Part shown: positions 29,354-39,224 of the stretch, in pieces | How positions within the stretch are numbered: position 1 is the stretch's first letter | Layout: each line of letters starts with the position of its first letter | From: Torulaspora globosa | Taxonomy: Eukaryota; Ascomycota; Saccharomycetes; Saccharomycetales; Saccharomycetaceae | Reading direction: 5' to 3' | Assembly: GCF_014133895.1 (NCBI RefSeq) | Contig: NC_050731.1 | Coordinates: forward strand, 558,001-622,000 | Length of the DNA: 64,000 bases | Position numbers and translations under genes: made by a program | Notes under the pieces: model-generated | What the model saw: only the letters and a program-made list of their open reading frames with translations | What the model was told of the DNA's origin: nothing | The model's database searches: none

Positions 29354-30121
29354 AAAGTTCTTCAATATCGAATATTTCCTATGTAATTAATTACTGTCAC
29401 TTCCGTATTACTGTCGCTCCAAAGAGCGGGTAACAAATTCCCACACTAACCCCTAAAAGAAGGTGAAGTTAAAAGGGCGATGGCCCCTCGAACAAGGTAT
29501 AGCAAGTAAGGTTCAGTGGCAACGTACCAAGAGCATATCTTTACAGTACCTCCTGTTGGTCGTGGGAGCACATTGAGCATTTCCATTCTTAATCGTACGT
29601 GTCATTTGCGAACGAAGCTACAGCGGCTGATCCGAATCATTTCGACAAAGAAACAACTCTTACTAACAGTCTAAGATTACAGTTAGGAGGAAAGGTTTAA
29701 GCTCTGAACAAACAGTATCCGTTCATTAGAAGATTGTTGACGAAGTGCTGATTTTTTTAACCACGTTCGTATCATCCTTCCTTTACGATTTTAGTTTCTA
29801 GGCGAGAATAGTATATTTCCTGCCAGAGCGTTTTACCACTAGTTTGGGCTTTCCGTTGGCTATTTACGTCTCCTAAACCCTTCAATATTATCTGCTACCT
29901 TCAACAGCCGTTCCTTGAATTTGACTCTATTTAGGCAACCGCAGCATTCCCAGTCATTTTTCCCTGTGCACCGGTTTTATCATTAAGCAGGTCGAAAAAG
30001 CTGGAAGAAAAAATTGGCAGTGAGAAAGCAGGGAGAGAAAAAGAGTAATATAAGCTTTAGGGAGTTTTAGCACTCTGTGAAAGCTTAATCTCGAGACGAA
30101 GATCATCGAAAGTTAGGTCAA
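29354..30121. other. SSD1 upstream region and long 5' leader, 768 bp
   Basis: Long spacer ahead of SSD1. It contains a perfect TACTAAC branch-site sequence at 29661-29667 followed by TACAG ending at 29682, which may mark a leader intron. Pyrimidine-rich patches lie between 29740 and 30000. No RNA gene seen. Confidence 0.5.
29506..29682 (+). other. Candidate 5'-UTR intron of SSD1
   Basis: A perfect TACTAAC (29661-29667) lies 15 nt before a TACAG acceptor ending at 29682. The best donors upstream are GTAAGG at 29506 and GTATAG at 29497; neither is the full GTATGT consensus. The coding start of SSD1 lies 439 bp beyond, so only the leader would be spliced. This is inference from motifs. Confidence 0.3.
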
Positions 30122-33100
30122 ATGGCTAACCACGGTCCGGGCTCAGGCAATAGGGGCCAGGCCAATCCCATGTATGTGACTACAACAGGTGGAAAGAACA
30201 ATCCGAAACAGATTCATGTTGCTCACAGAAGATCTCAAAGTGAATTAACAAATCTGATGGTGGAACAATTTACTTTACAAAAACAGCTGGAGATGGTCCA
30301 GGCTAAGCAGCAGCAATTGTGGATCCAGCAGCAGCAGTTGGCTCAGCAGACTGGACAATTTCTAGGCCAACCGGGCAATAGTAATCCTTCGGGTAACTCA
30401 GGATTCTTGCCTCCTCACCCACATTTCAATAATGGCAACAACAGTCCGACAGGAAATTCTGGTTATAGAAGTAGATCACATTCAAGAAATAATTCTGGAT
30501 TCTACGATAATAATAATAGCAATAGTGGGCACAAGAAAACAGGATCACAATCGAGCATATATGGGCATGCAAGAAGACACTCCATAGGACTGAACGAGGC
30601 AAAGAAAGCTGCTGCAGAGGAACAGGCTAAGAGAGTAGCTGGAAATGTAACTGTGAAGATCGAGTCTTCGTCACCCACGATCGGAAGCAATGAGGGCGGC
30701 GATCAGAAAACGTTTGACTCCCAGCAGTCTTACAAGTTTCCGGCATCCGGTTCGGCGCAATCGGGCCACCGTCGTACTAATTCATCGAACCAGTCGTCAT
30801 CGTTCAAATTTCCTGCTACGCAATCGCAGTACAACCAAAAGGAAAACGACAACGAGGGAGATGATTTTATTCCCACCCCAACAGGGCACCGCCGCTCAAG
30901 ATCGAGGAATAATGAGTACTCCCCTGGTATTAATTCCAACTGGAGGGCACAGTCACAATCGCTAAGTCAAGGACAAGGCCAAAGTCAACAACCATCTCCG
31001 TTTAATCACAGAACTTCCAATTCCAGAGACTTTGGATACAATTCTTTCAACAGTTTGGAGCCCCCAGCGGTTTTCCAGGCAGGTCATAAACATCGCACAT
31101 CAAATACTTCGGTCCACAGTTTCAACTCACAGAATAACCCAAATGCGAGAAAATCACTGTTTGCCCCTTATTTGCCTCAGGCTAACATCCCGGAATTGGT
31201 CCAGGAGGGGCGACTAGTTACCGGGATCCTGCGTGTGAACAAGAAGAACCGGTCTGATGCTTGGGTGTCTACGGAGGGCGTGCTAGACGCAGATGTCTAC
31301 ATTTGCGGATCAAAAGACCGTAACAGAGCTTTGGAGGGAGATCTAGTGGCCGTCGAATTGTTGGTCGTTGATGATGTGTGGGGTTCGAAGAAGGAGAAGG
31401 AAGAAAAGAAGAGAAGAAAGGATGCATCAAGCCAGCATGACTACATATCGTTGAACAGCTCTGATGACTACCACAATGATGCAAGCGCTACGGCAACCAT
31501 AACGTCTAATACTACATCCACTGGCGCCGCTTCGTCATCTTCTTCGTCTGTAGTTGGCGATGAAAGTGGTCAGCTGGAAGCAAAATCAGCAGGCGACTCT
31601 GAAGATCAATCTCCCTCAAAGCCTGGTGTCAGAAGAAAGAATTCTTTGAAGCAGCGCCCTACTCAGAAGAAGAACGATGATGTTGAAGTTGAGGGCCAGT
31701 CCCTGTTATTGGTCGAAGAAGAAGAGATCAATGATGATTTCAAGCCACTTTATGCCGGTCATGTCATCGCTGTGCTAGACAGAATACCTGGTCAACTTTT
31801 CAGCGGAACGTTGGGACTATTGAGACCTTCTCAGCAATCTCACAGCGACAACAATAAACCACAGCAAGCACCAAAGATTGTCTGGTTCAAGCCCACGGAT
31901 AAAAAAGTTCCATTAATTGCAATCCCAACAGAACTTGCACCAAAGGACTTCATCGAAAATGCTGACAAATATGCAGACAAGCTTTTTGTTGCGTCCATCA
32001 AGCGTTGGCCTATTACCTCTTTGCATCCTTTCGGTATCCTGGTATCCGAGCTGGGTGAAATCAATGACCCTGATACGGAGATTGACTCTATTCTCAGAGA
32101 CAGCAATTTCTTGTCTAATGAATATCTAGATCCAAAGAATCCCTCTTTGGAGAAAGCAAGTTTTCAAGCATTACCAATGGCGGACGAAAGTTTACAGAAC
32201 AGAAGACAATTTGTTGATCAAGAGACCTATGAGATCTTCTCCATCTACGAATCCTCACATTTTTCAGACTTTGCTGTTCATGTAAGAGAGAACATCGACG
32301 AAACGGGCTCGATTGAACTTGGGTGCCATGTAGTAGATGCAACAGCTTATATCGAAGAAAATTCCTCACTCGACAGAAGGGCTAGAAAAAGATCCACTGC
32401 TGTATTCATGCCTCAGAAAGTCGTCGATTTGCTGCCTCAAGCTGTGAACGCATCATTAACTTTTGCTGCTGGCAAAAAGTCAGCGACCATATCAGTTGTC
32501 TATACGTTAGACAAGAAGACACTCAAAGTCAAATCTACGTGGATTGGAGAATCCACCGTACAGCCCTTCGCTCCGTTTGTGGTGGATAAGCTGACAAGCG
32601 CAAGTCCAGGAAGCGCACAAGCAAATTTTGCTTCAATCCTGGGAAAGATTGCGTCTACATTTTATGCTGAGCGTATAAGGATGCAAGGGGCTGAACTGGA
32701 GGTTTATTTGCCATTGATGGCTAGCTTGGACGACGAGAAGGTTAACGTGGATCTAAATATACTCGAAAGACCATTGGGGTCAACAATCATTAGCGAGATT
32801 AGGACAAAAGTTGACAGCTCTGTTGCAGAGAAGATATACACAAAGCTGGGAGACTATAGCTTCCTTAGAAGACAGGTTCAGCCAGTGCACACGAAAATGA
32901 TGTCATTCCAGAAGAAAGTTCAGAAATTCGGCTATGACATTGATATAAGCTCATCTGACGCCCTGATTCAATCGATACTCCAGATCAAGGATGAAGATGT
33001 AAGAACTGGCGTGGAAATATTACTATTCAAAACTATGCCAAGAGCTCGTTACTTTATTGCTGGTAAAGTAGACCCCGACCAATATGGCCATTTCGCATTG

Positions 33101-33892
33101 AACCTTCCTTTGTATACACATTTCTCTGCTCCCTTGAGAAGATATGCTGATCATGTTGTCCACAGACAACTGAAGACGGTACTTAGCGGCAGCCCATATA
33201 ACGAGGATCTCGAATCTTTGAAGATAACCTCCGAGTACTGCAACTTCAAGAAGGATTGCGCCTATCAAGCTCAGGAACAAGCTGTTCATTTGTTGCTTTG
33301 TAAGACGATAAACGATATGGGAAATGCTACAGGTCAACTACTGACAATGGCCACGGTATTGCAAGTTTACGAATCTTCTTTCGACGTTTTCATTCCTGAG
33401 TTTGGTATTGAGAAAAGAGTACATGGCGATCAGCTACCGTTGATCAAAGCCGAATTTGATCCTGCTAATAGAATCCTGGAGCTTCATTGGCAACCTGGCG
33501 TAGACAGTGCTACCTTCGTCCCTGCTGATGAAAAAAACCCCAAGTCTTACAGAACATCGATCAAGAACAAATTTAGATCCACCACTGCTGAGATTGCAGC
33601 GATGGAATTTGAGAAAAAGGCGAAAGGCGAACCTCTAGTAAGTGAAATCTTGACGAAAGAACTGTCCAGGCTTGGTTTGAAGGTCCCCAAATTAAGGCTT
33701 CCAGCCCTGAAAGATAATGAAGACCCACTCGACTGCTTCCTCAGTACCGCCGTTACAAGTAAGAAAAATGACAACTGCATTCAGGAGATTCATGAACTAC
33801 AGAAAGTGCCTGTGCTTCTCAGGGCGGAAGTGGGCATGGCACTCCCTTGTCTTTCTGTGCGTGCCCTAAATCCTTTCTTAAAGAAGGAGTAA
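30122..33892 (+). CDS. SSD1: Translational repressor Ssd1 (RNB-fold mRNA-binding protein)
   Basis: A 1256-residue cytoplasmic mRNA-binding protein that represses cell-wall mRNAs and is controlled by the kinase Cbk1. The first 330 residues are disordered and rich in Asn, Gln, Ser and Gly, with repeated Cbk1-type H-x-R/K-R-x-S/T-like sites (HRRSQSE, RRHSIG, HRRTNS, HRRSRSR, HKHRTSN). Cold-shock-like domains and an RNB-type barrel follow, with conserved LFAPYLPQANIPEL, KRWPITSLHPFGILVSELG and MPRARYFIAGKVDPDQYGH. In this family the nuclease centre is inactive. The length is close to the 1250 residues of S. cerevisiae. Confidence 0.98.
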   Translation: MANHGPGSGNRGQANPMYVTTTGGKNNPKQIHVAHRRSQSELTNLMVEQFTLQKQLEMVQAKQQQLWIQQQQLAQQTGQFLGQPGNSNPSGNSGFLPPHPHFNNGNNSPTGNSGYRSRSHSRNNSGFYDNNNSNSGHKKTGSQSSIYGHARRHSIGLNEAKKAAAEEQAKRVAGNVTVKIESSSPTIGSNEGGDQKTFDSQQSYKFPASGSAQSGHRRTNSSNQSSSFKFPATQSQYNQKENDNEGDDFIPTPTGHRRSRSRNNEYSPGINSNWRAQSQSLSQGQGQSQQPSPFNHRTSNSRDFGYNSFNSLEPPAVFQAGHKHRTSNTSVHSFNSQNNPNARKSLFAPYLPQANIPELVQEGRLVTGILRVNKKNRSDAWVSTEGVLDADVYICGSKDRNRALEGDLVAVELLVVDDVWGSKKEKEEKKRRKDASSQHDYISLNSSDDYHNDASATATITSNTTSTGAASSSSSSVVGDESGQLEAKSAGDSEDQSPSKPGVRRKNSLKQRPTQKKNDDVEVEGQSLLLVEEEEINDDFKPLYAGHVIAVLDRIPGQLFSGTLGLLRPSQQSHSDNNKPQQAPKIVWFKPTDKKVPLIAIPTELAPKDFIENADKYADKLFVASIKRWPITSLHPFGILVSELGEINDPDTEIDSILRDSNFLSNEYLDPKNPSLEKASFQALPMADESLQNRRQFVDQETYEIFSIYESSHFSDFAVHVRENIDETGSIELGCHVVDATAYIEENSSLDRRARKRSTAVFMPQKVVDLLPQAVNASLTFAAGKKSATISVVYTLDKKTLKVKSTWIGESTVQPFAPFVVDKLTSASPGSAQANFASILGKIASTFYAERIRMQGAELEVYLPLMASLDDEKVNVDLNILERPLGSTIISEIRTKVDSSVAEKIYTKLGDYSFLRRQVQPVHTKMMSFQKKVQKFGYDIDISSSDALIQSILQIKDEDVRTGVEILLFKTMPRARYFIAGKVDPDQYGHFALNLPLYTHFSAPLRRYADHVVHRQLKTVLSGSPYNEDLESLKITSEYCNFKKDCAYQAQEQAVHLLLCKTINDMGNATGQLLTMATVLQVYESSFDVFIPEFGIEKRVHGDQLPLIKAEFDPANRILELHWQPGVDSATFVPADEKNPKSYRTSIKNKFRSTTAEIAAMEFEKKAKGEPLVSEILTKELSRLGLKVPKLRLPALKDNEDPLDCFLSTAVTSKKNDNCIQEIHELQKVPVLLRAEVGMALPCLSVRALNPFLKKE

Positions 33893-34333
33893 TCCCATGC
33901 TCCCTTCGAATTATACCCGCCAGGATCCACAGACAATGGCAGACTTTCATTCTTTACCCTTTGACTTTTTCTTCCAGCCATTATGATGCTCCATATATGT
34001 CAATAAACTTAACAAGGTTTAGCTACTTTTCTAAGAGCTGGTTTATAAATTCCCTTCCAATCAAACGTAATGTTTAATGTTCTGTCAAGGGCACTTTCTA
34101 GTGTCCGGGCCCTGCATCGGAATCCTCTCAAGCTTTGGTCGATTTAGTGATTTATAGTATCAGAAGCCTGCAATTGTTCTTCATGCCCATAGTTGAGCTT
34201 TCATCTTTAATTCATCTTACGATGTCAGCGTCAGTAAATTGTGACGCTCCCGTTCGATCGTTACAGACGGATAGTTGAAGTTCTTGGACCTTTAAACATA
34301 CTCTGGGGCTCTTAGAAAGCAGTCACTAGAATT
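33893..34333. other. Spacer SSD1-RRF1, 441 bp
   Basis: Terminator region of SSD1 and promoter of RRF1, both on the plus strand. Nothing recognisable beyond ordinary AT-rich sequence. Confidence 0.5.
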
Positions 34334-35050
34334 ATGGTTCAACGTCAATTTGGAATGCTAGCTATTCAATCCCTCTGTCGTTCTTTATCTGCCAGGCGTG
34401 GGTTCCAAAGCTCTGCTCAATTGCTTAAGAAGAACTCGAATAATAGGAAGAATGGAAAAGATTTGAAGGAAAAAGAAGAGGTTGACGTGGTCGATTTAAG
34501 CCAATATGTGAAACAGGCTCAGGCAGAGTTTACTAAGACGTTGGATTTGCACAAAAAAAAGCTGCATGAGACGAGACAGGGTGTTGCAGACCCACGTATG
34601 CTCGATGATCTCCGGATGCAGGACGGTAAACCTTTGAAAACCGTAGCATCGACATCCATGAAGGGTAAGAACGCTCTGTTGGTTACGGTGTATGATCCTA
34701 AAGATACTAAGCATGTCGTTAGTTCGATCTTGGCAGCCGATTTGAATTTAACGCCCGTGCGAATCCCAAACAATGAGCAGCAACTGAAGATCGCTTTACC
34801 ACCGCCAACGACGGAATCTCGTCTCAAGATGTGCAAGTCGTTGAAAGCTGTTTTTGAAGAGTACAAGAACTCATCAGCTAAATACTCTTTGGGTCACATC
34901 AGGGCTGAGATACTGAAAGATATGAAATCCTTCTCTAAGAAAGACGACAAAGTGCGGAAAGTTATCCAAGATGTGGAGAAAATACATAAGGAGTACGTCA
35001 ATAAGTTGGAAGAGCAGCTGAAGCAAGCTGAGAAGAGCGTCATGAGTTAA
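34334..35050 (+). CDS. RRF1: Mitochondrial ribosome recycling factor Rrf1
   Basis: A 238-residue bacterial-type ribosome recycling factor acting with elongation factor G in the mitochondrial matrix. The N-terminus (MLAIQSLCRSLSARRGFQSS) is an import sequence. The RRF domain covers about residues 60-236: an N-terminal helix with FTKTLDLHKKKLHETR, a beta-rich middle with LTPVRIPNNEQQLKIALPPP and TTESRLKMCKSL, and a long C-terminal helix pair ending EYVNKLEEQLKQAE. The first ATG at 34334 was used; one at residue 8 is also possible. It corresponds to YHR038W next to YHR039C. Confidence 0.94.
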   Translation: MVQRQFGMLAIQSLCRSLSARRGFQSSAQLLKKNSNNRKNGKDLKEKEEVDVVDLSQYVKQAQAEFTKTLDLHKKKLHETRQGVADPRMLDDLRMQDGKPLKTVASTSMKGKNALLVTVYDPKDTKHVVSSILAADLNLTPVRIPNNEQQLKIALPPPTTESRLKMCKSLKAVFEEYKNSSAKYSLGHIRAEILKDMKSFSKKDDKVRKVIQDVEKIHKEYVNKLEEQLKQAEKSVMS

Positions 35051-35124
35051 GACCGCTTCAAAGGGAAATTGTTTATAAATTCTAATTTACGCACGTCGTA
35101 TGCTACAGACCACTTGTTTAATAA

Positions 35125-37068
35125 TCAATTAGCGTTCCTGGCCAAGGTGAAAATGGACTTCACACGTTGCCAGGTTGACATGGCATAGGCAGCAGTGATA
35201 AAACTTTTGACAAAAGTCCAAGCCTTCCTATTGCTCCGTAGTGGATAATCCAACGGCTTGGGAATCTGTGTGGATACGAAAGGTAGCGTATCGAAACAAA
35301 CACTCTTGGCATTACACAAACCGAGAAGTCCTTCTTCACCACCGAATTTACCATAACCAGAGCCGTTGATACCACCAAAGGGTAATTGACAGACGTAAAA
35401 AGTAGCAAAATCATTGATTGCAACGTTACCTGTTTTCAAGTTGTTGGCCACGTAATTGCACTCCTTAGTATCACTACCGAAAACTGAACCACCTAGACCA
35501 AATGGAGCCGAGTTGGCCAATTGGATACAATGCTCAGTGTCTCTGGCTTTCATAACAACCAGGATAGGACCGAAAACTTCGTTCTGTGCAATTTCCATAT
35601 CTGGAGTCACGTCGACCAGTAGAGTGGGTTCAAAATAGTGACCTTGTGGATAGTTTGGATGACTGTAACGTGAACCACCATATAGTAGACGTGCACCACG
35701 AGAGACTGCATCTTTAACCAGTCCTTCCAATTGGCCGAATCTATTGTCGGAGATCATTGCGCCCATATCAACGTCCTCGAGGTGATCAATATCAGAACCT
35801 AGTCGCAATGGGTTGTTTGTCAAGCGTTCATTGAGTATATTGACCAGAGCGTCGTAATTATTTTCGCTTACAATCACTCTCTCGATACCAATACAATTCT
35901 GACCGGATGATTGAAACGTACCACGCATTATAATGGATGACAAAGCCTCAAGATCCTTAGCGGAATCAAGAACGATGAAGGCGTCCTTACCGCCTAGTTC
36001 GACTACCACTGGAGTTAAGGAGGCTGCTGCGCACTTTAATATATGGTGCGCGACAGGCTGACTACCAATGAAGGTGATGTGTTTGATGGAAGGATGCGAA
36101 GTGAAGTAATTTGCTGTATCATCCGAGTCCGATGGTGGCAGACTGTAAAATAGTTGAACCAAATCTGGATCTTCACCGCAAGCCTCCAAACATTTCCGAA
36201 CCACACCAATAAAGAATTCAGAGGACCAAACGACCTGTTCAGAGCACTTGACAACAATAGCATTACCGGTGAACAAAGCAGCGATGACAGGACCCATCAA
36301 ATTGTGGAAGGGATAGTTCCATGAGACAATAGAGCTGATAAGACCCAGAGGCTCGTAACGAATCTCGGCGCCCTTATAAAATTTCATGAAGAAATTCGTA
36401 GGTCCTGGACGCCTCGAGGGCTGTAGGACGTTACTGCCATGCTGGATTGTCCATTGTAGTTTTTCCAACGTGACAAGAATCTCACCCATCGAGGCGTCTA
36501 GCATAGTCTTACCTGAATCTCTGCAGGCGACATGAGCGATGAGCTCTTGGTTTTGCAGCACGTATGCCTGCAGAGATGCCAAAATTCTCAACCTTCTGTT
36601 CATAGAAGATGTTCCCCATTCTTGTTGGGCCTTGGAGGCTTTCGAGATCATGTTGTCGACGTCATCGCAAGTCTTGGAAGTAAACGAACCCAGATATTGT
36701 CCAGTCGCCGGGCAGTAAGCCTGAATAGTGCCCGGTTTCGTAGGATCAAATACGCTGGTAGGATGCAGTCTCTTGCCTTTCCAATGAGTCTGAGCAGCAT
36801 CTGGCACAGGAACGGAGAATTTCACTGGCTTATAGTCTTCAGACACAGAATTGGCCCACAACAGCTTGTAAAAGACATAGAACGTAAACAGTCCAGCCAA
36901 TATGGATGTCGTAGCGGCCGTCTTGGGGTTGCCCTGGATCTGAGTAACCACAATCTGAGACTGACTATTGAGCAACGACTGCTGTTTTTTCACCCATTCT
37001 GCCAAGTATTCCTGCACTGTCGAATTCAATTGATTCAGCATGTCTGAGTTCAGATAAACTTCTGGCAT
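35125..37068 (-). CDS. MSC7: Membrane-anchored aldehyde dehydrogenase-like protein Msc7
   Basis: A 647-residue aldehyde dehydrogenase superfamily protein, named in S. cerevisiae for a meiotic sister-chromatid recombination phenotype, with an uncertain enzymatic substrate. A single membrane segment lies near residues 50-72 (TSILAGLFTFYVFYKLLW). The ALDH core contains SIVSWNYPFHNLMGPVIAAL, VVVELGGKDAFIV with the Glu base, and TFQSSGQNCIGIERVIV with the catalytic Cys, so the active-site residues are intact. A hydrophobic C-terminus follows. Length is close to YHR039C (644). The start is the first ATG. Confidence 0.95.
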   Translation of the reverse strand: MPEVYLNSDMLNQLNSTVQEYLAEWVKKQQSLLNSQSQIVVTQIQGNPKTAATTSILAGLFTFYVFYKLLWANSVSEDYKPVKFSVPVPDAAQTHWKGKRLHPTSVFDPTKPGTIQAYCPATGQYLGSFTSKTCDDVDNMISKASKAQQEWGTSSMNRRLRILASLQAYVLQNQELIAHVACRDSGKTMLDASMGEILVTLEKLQWTIQHGSNVLQPSRRPGPTNFFMKFYKGAEIRYEPLGLISSIVSWNYPFHNLMGPVIAALFTGNAIVVKCSEQVVWSSEFFIGVVRKCLEACGEDPDLVQLFYSLPPSDSDDTANYFTSHPSIKHITFIGSQPVAHHILKCAAASLTPVVVELGGKDAFIVLDSAKDLEALSSIIMRGTFQSSGQNCIGIERVIVSENNYDALVNILNERLTNNPLRLGSDIDHLEDVDMGAMISDNRFGQLEGLVKDAVSRGARLLYGGSRYSHPNYPQGHYFEPTLLVDVTPDMEIAQNEVFGPILVVMKARDTEHCIQLANSAPFGLGGSVFGSDTKECNYVANNLKTGNVAINDFATFYVCQLPFGGINGSGYGKFGGEEGLLGLCNAKSVCFDTLPFVSTQIPKPLDYPLRSNRKAWTFVKSFITAAYAMSTWQRVKSIFTLARNAN

Positions 37069-37416
37069 GGAACAATGCCAAGCTTCAATCAGGCTTTAAG
37101 CAACGCTAAAGATCTTCGATAGCCTTCAGCCAAGCTTGACTGCTTCGTTTCGGTCCGCTACCGATTGGACGTAATAGCGATGCAAGTGAAGATTTACAAC
37201 GAAGCTCAGCTCGTTTAACTTCTTCCCGAACCCGAATAAGCTTGACAGATATCGAAAATTCTACATAATACGGCCATCAAGAGCTCAATGCCAGCTACAC
37301 TGTTTTCTTGTGCAATTGAAGCTCACAAGCTGCACAAATCCGCGACTTCCCGCTCTCCAGGACCCTATTTTACGTAATCTTTATCATAAATCTGGCCATC
37401 GCCAGCCTCTGCGTGT
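37069..37416. other. Spacer MSC7-VMA10, 348 bp
   Basis: Promoter of MSC7 and 3' region of VMA10, both minus strand. I see no conserved element or RNA gene. Confidence 0.5.
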
Positions 37417-37870
37417 CTAATTGGCATTCACATGCTTCTCTGCCACTGGTTTCGTAACAGCTTCCACTAACAGTTTCACAACGTCCTTCTGCTTCTTCGA
37501 CACGATCTGCTCGATCTCTTTCAGCTCTCCCTCCACTTTAGACTCCGCTTCCTTCTCCAGCGCTCCGACCCCGACCTCGTTCTTACTCTCGAGTTCCTTC
37601 AGTTCGCTGTCCTTCTGTGCCTTGTAAGCCTCGATCTCGCTGGCTGCATCCGACTTGGCCTTCTTCAACTTATCCTGTCTGTATTTTCTTGCCCTGGAAA
37701 CGATTTCGTGGGCTTCCTTCTCAGCTTTGAGGAGAGTAGCAATACCGTTCTGTTGGGACTGTACCATAAGAGGGACATACGTTAGTAACTCAGGACTCGG
37801 CAGACAGAAATCGCTTTCTAACAGCTTTTGCGCCCGAAAGAAAGCTAAATCGCCAGCTTGAACATACCAT
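37417..37870 (-). CDS. VMA10: Vacuolar H+-ATPase subunit G (Vma10), two exons
   Basis: V1 stator subunit G of the vacuolar proton pump, 114 residues after splicing and largely one helix. The coding sequence is complement(join(37417..37758, 37868..37870)): exon 1 is only the ATG, followed directly by GTATGTT. Splicing gives MSQQNGIATLLKAEKEAHEI, matching the family start (MSQKNGIATLL in yeast). Without splicing a continuous frame would start MVQSQQNG from an ATG inside the intron, giving 116 residues. The spliced model is favoured because donor, branch site, acceptor and protein start all agree. Confidence 0.93.
37759..37867 (-). other. Spliceosomal intron of VMA10 (109 nt)
   Basis: On the minus strand: donor GTATGT directly after the start codon, branch site TACTAAC at 37787-37781, acceptor ACAG ending at 37759. 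All three signals are perfect yeast consensus. The intron falls between codons 1 and 2. Confidence 0.93.
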
Positions 37871-38134
37871 CCTCGACTATCTGGACACCGGACTGCTTCA
37901 CAGGGCTTCTAATGCTCAACTGGCTCACAGTCCTTGTCCTTAGTAGATAGTAAAAGGGATTGCAGCCAAACTTGAAATATTGGTGCCATAGTAAAAAAAA
38001 TGTCCGGAACGTTCTCGGTCCTAATCGGACAACATTTGAAAAATTCCAGTATAATAAGCCTTGGGAACCTTTTCAGAAGGCGATGAGCTGGCTTGATTTG
38101 CCCCAGCTGAAGCTCTATTTGGGCGGTTAGCTCG
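37871..38134. other. Divergent promoter VMA10-BCD1, 264 bp
   Basis: Shared upstream region of VMA10 (left) and BCD1 (right). It holds an RRPE-like and a PAC element near BCD1 (separate entry) and an A-run near 37993. Confidence 0.5.
38037..38087 (+). promoter_or_regulatory. RRPE-like and PAC elements of BCD1
   Basis: TGAAAAATT at 38037-38045 is a partial RRPE, and GCGATGAG at 38080-38087 is a perfect PAC box, 48 bp before the BCD1 ATG. The pair marks ribosome-biogenesis promoters in yeasts, which fits a snoRNP assembly factor. Confidence 0.7.
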
Positions 38135-39175
38135 ATGGAAGACGTCTGTGAGGTATGCGGCGATAGGGAGTTCAAGTACAAGTGTCCTAAATGCCTGAAA
38201 AAGAGCTGTTCGTTGGCGTGTTCGAAGAAACATAAGGTGAGCGATGATTGTTCTGGTGTAGCTCACGATCCGTCTGTCTATGTAAGCAGTGAGGCATTGA
38301 AGAATGAGGACGATGAGAAGCATGAGATGAATGTGGTGGTACAGCGCGATTACAATTTCCTGACACAGATGAAGAGGGCCGTAGAACTGCAAAAGAGAGA
38401 CGGGAAGTTGAAGAACAAGAGGATGTTGAACATGCAGCATGCAGGCCCAAAGAGGCCCCGATACAACGAGAACTCATGTCAAAGAGTGATACGGAGGGGA
38501 GTGAACTGCCTGGTGCTGCCGAAGGGGATGCAGAGGTCTTCGATGAACAAGAGCAAGTGGGATAAAGCATTAGATCTTTTTGTTTGGAGCATTGAGTGGA
38601 CTCTGTTTCCGGTGCAGGGTACGGACTCAGAGCCTTTTGCGCATGTAAGCCATCGAATAAAGGAGACAGACTCGATCGCGGAAAGTATGGGCAAGATCAT
38701 TTACGACAAATGCTGCGATATGTATCAGCTGCAGCGCAGTGCAACTAGCGACGAAGGGCAAGAAACCAAGGAGGACCGTACCAAGAACCTGGTCAACAGT
38801 CGACTGCTGTTCTATACAAAGTGGTTTCCGTATAATACAACTGACGTCGTAGACTCTAGGAAATTGGTCCGGCTAGAGCCATCAGGTAAATCAATTGCTG
38901 AACAGTTCAGAAACAAGACTGTTATTGAATTTCCAACAATCTTCGTTACAAAGCAAGAGACCGATATACCGCAAAAATACACCATTGTGGATGAACGCGA
39001 TGCTCGAGAGACGCCCAGTACGGCGAGCGCTGCAAGTGATACTAGCAGCAGCGAGGAGCCGCCTGAGGAATCGATCAAACCCTCGCGACCAAGTGATGAT
39101 GCTCCTGCTGATGACTCTGAGAGCGATAGTGATGGTTATGATCCGGGCGTTACAATGGATTTCCTAGCAAACTGA
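38135..39175 (+). CDS. BCD1: Box C/D snoRNP assembly factor Bcd1 (zf-HIT)
   Basis: A 346-residue essential nuclear protein needed for accumulation of box C/D snoRNAs. The N-terminal zf-HIT finger has Cys at 5, 8, 17, 20, 25, 29 and 39 with His33, the treble-clef pattern of the family. The conserved block after it (RDYNFLTQMKRAVE, RRGVNCLVLPKGMQRS, NKSKWDKALDLFVWSIEW) is Bcd1-specific. The C-terminal 60 residues are acidic and Ser-rich. It is divergent from VMA10 and convergent with the desaturase gene. Corresponds to YHR040W. Confidence 0.94.
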   Translation: MEDVCEVCGDREFKYKCPKCLKKSCSLACSKKHKVSDDCSGVAHDPSVYVSSEALKNEDDEKHEMNVVVQRDYNFLTQMKRAVELQKRDGKLKNKRMLNMQHAGPKRPRYNENSCQRVIRRGVNCLVLPKGMQRSSMNKSKWDKALDLFVWSIEWTLFPVQGTDSEPFAHVSHRIKETDSIAESMGKIIYDKCCDMYQLQRSATSDEGQETKEDRTKNLVNSRLLFYTKWFPYNTTDVVDSRKLVRLEPSGKSIAEQFRNKTVIEFPTIFVTKQETDIPQKYTIVDERDARETPSTASAASDTSSSEEPPEESIKPSRPSDDAPADDSESDSDGYDPGVTMDFLAN

Positions 39176-39224
39176 AAAGGTGCCAAACCATTGACAATGT
39201 CGCTACATAAGATAGATATAGATA

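Noticed and set aside
37759..37767. Start of VMA10 at the ATG inside the intron (116-residue form)
   Set aside because: The spliced model has perfect intron signals and a better N-terminal match; the unspliced form is kept only as an alternative.
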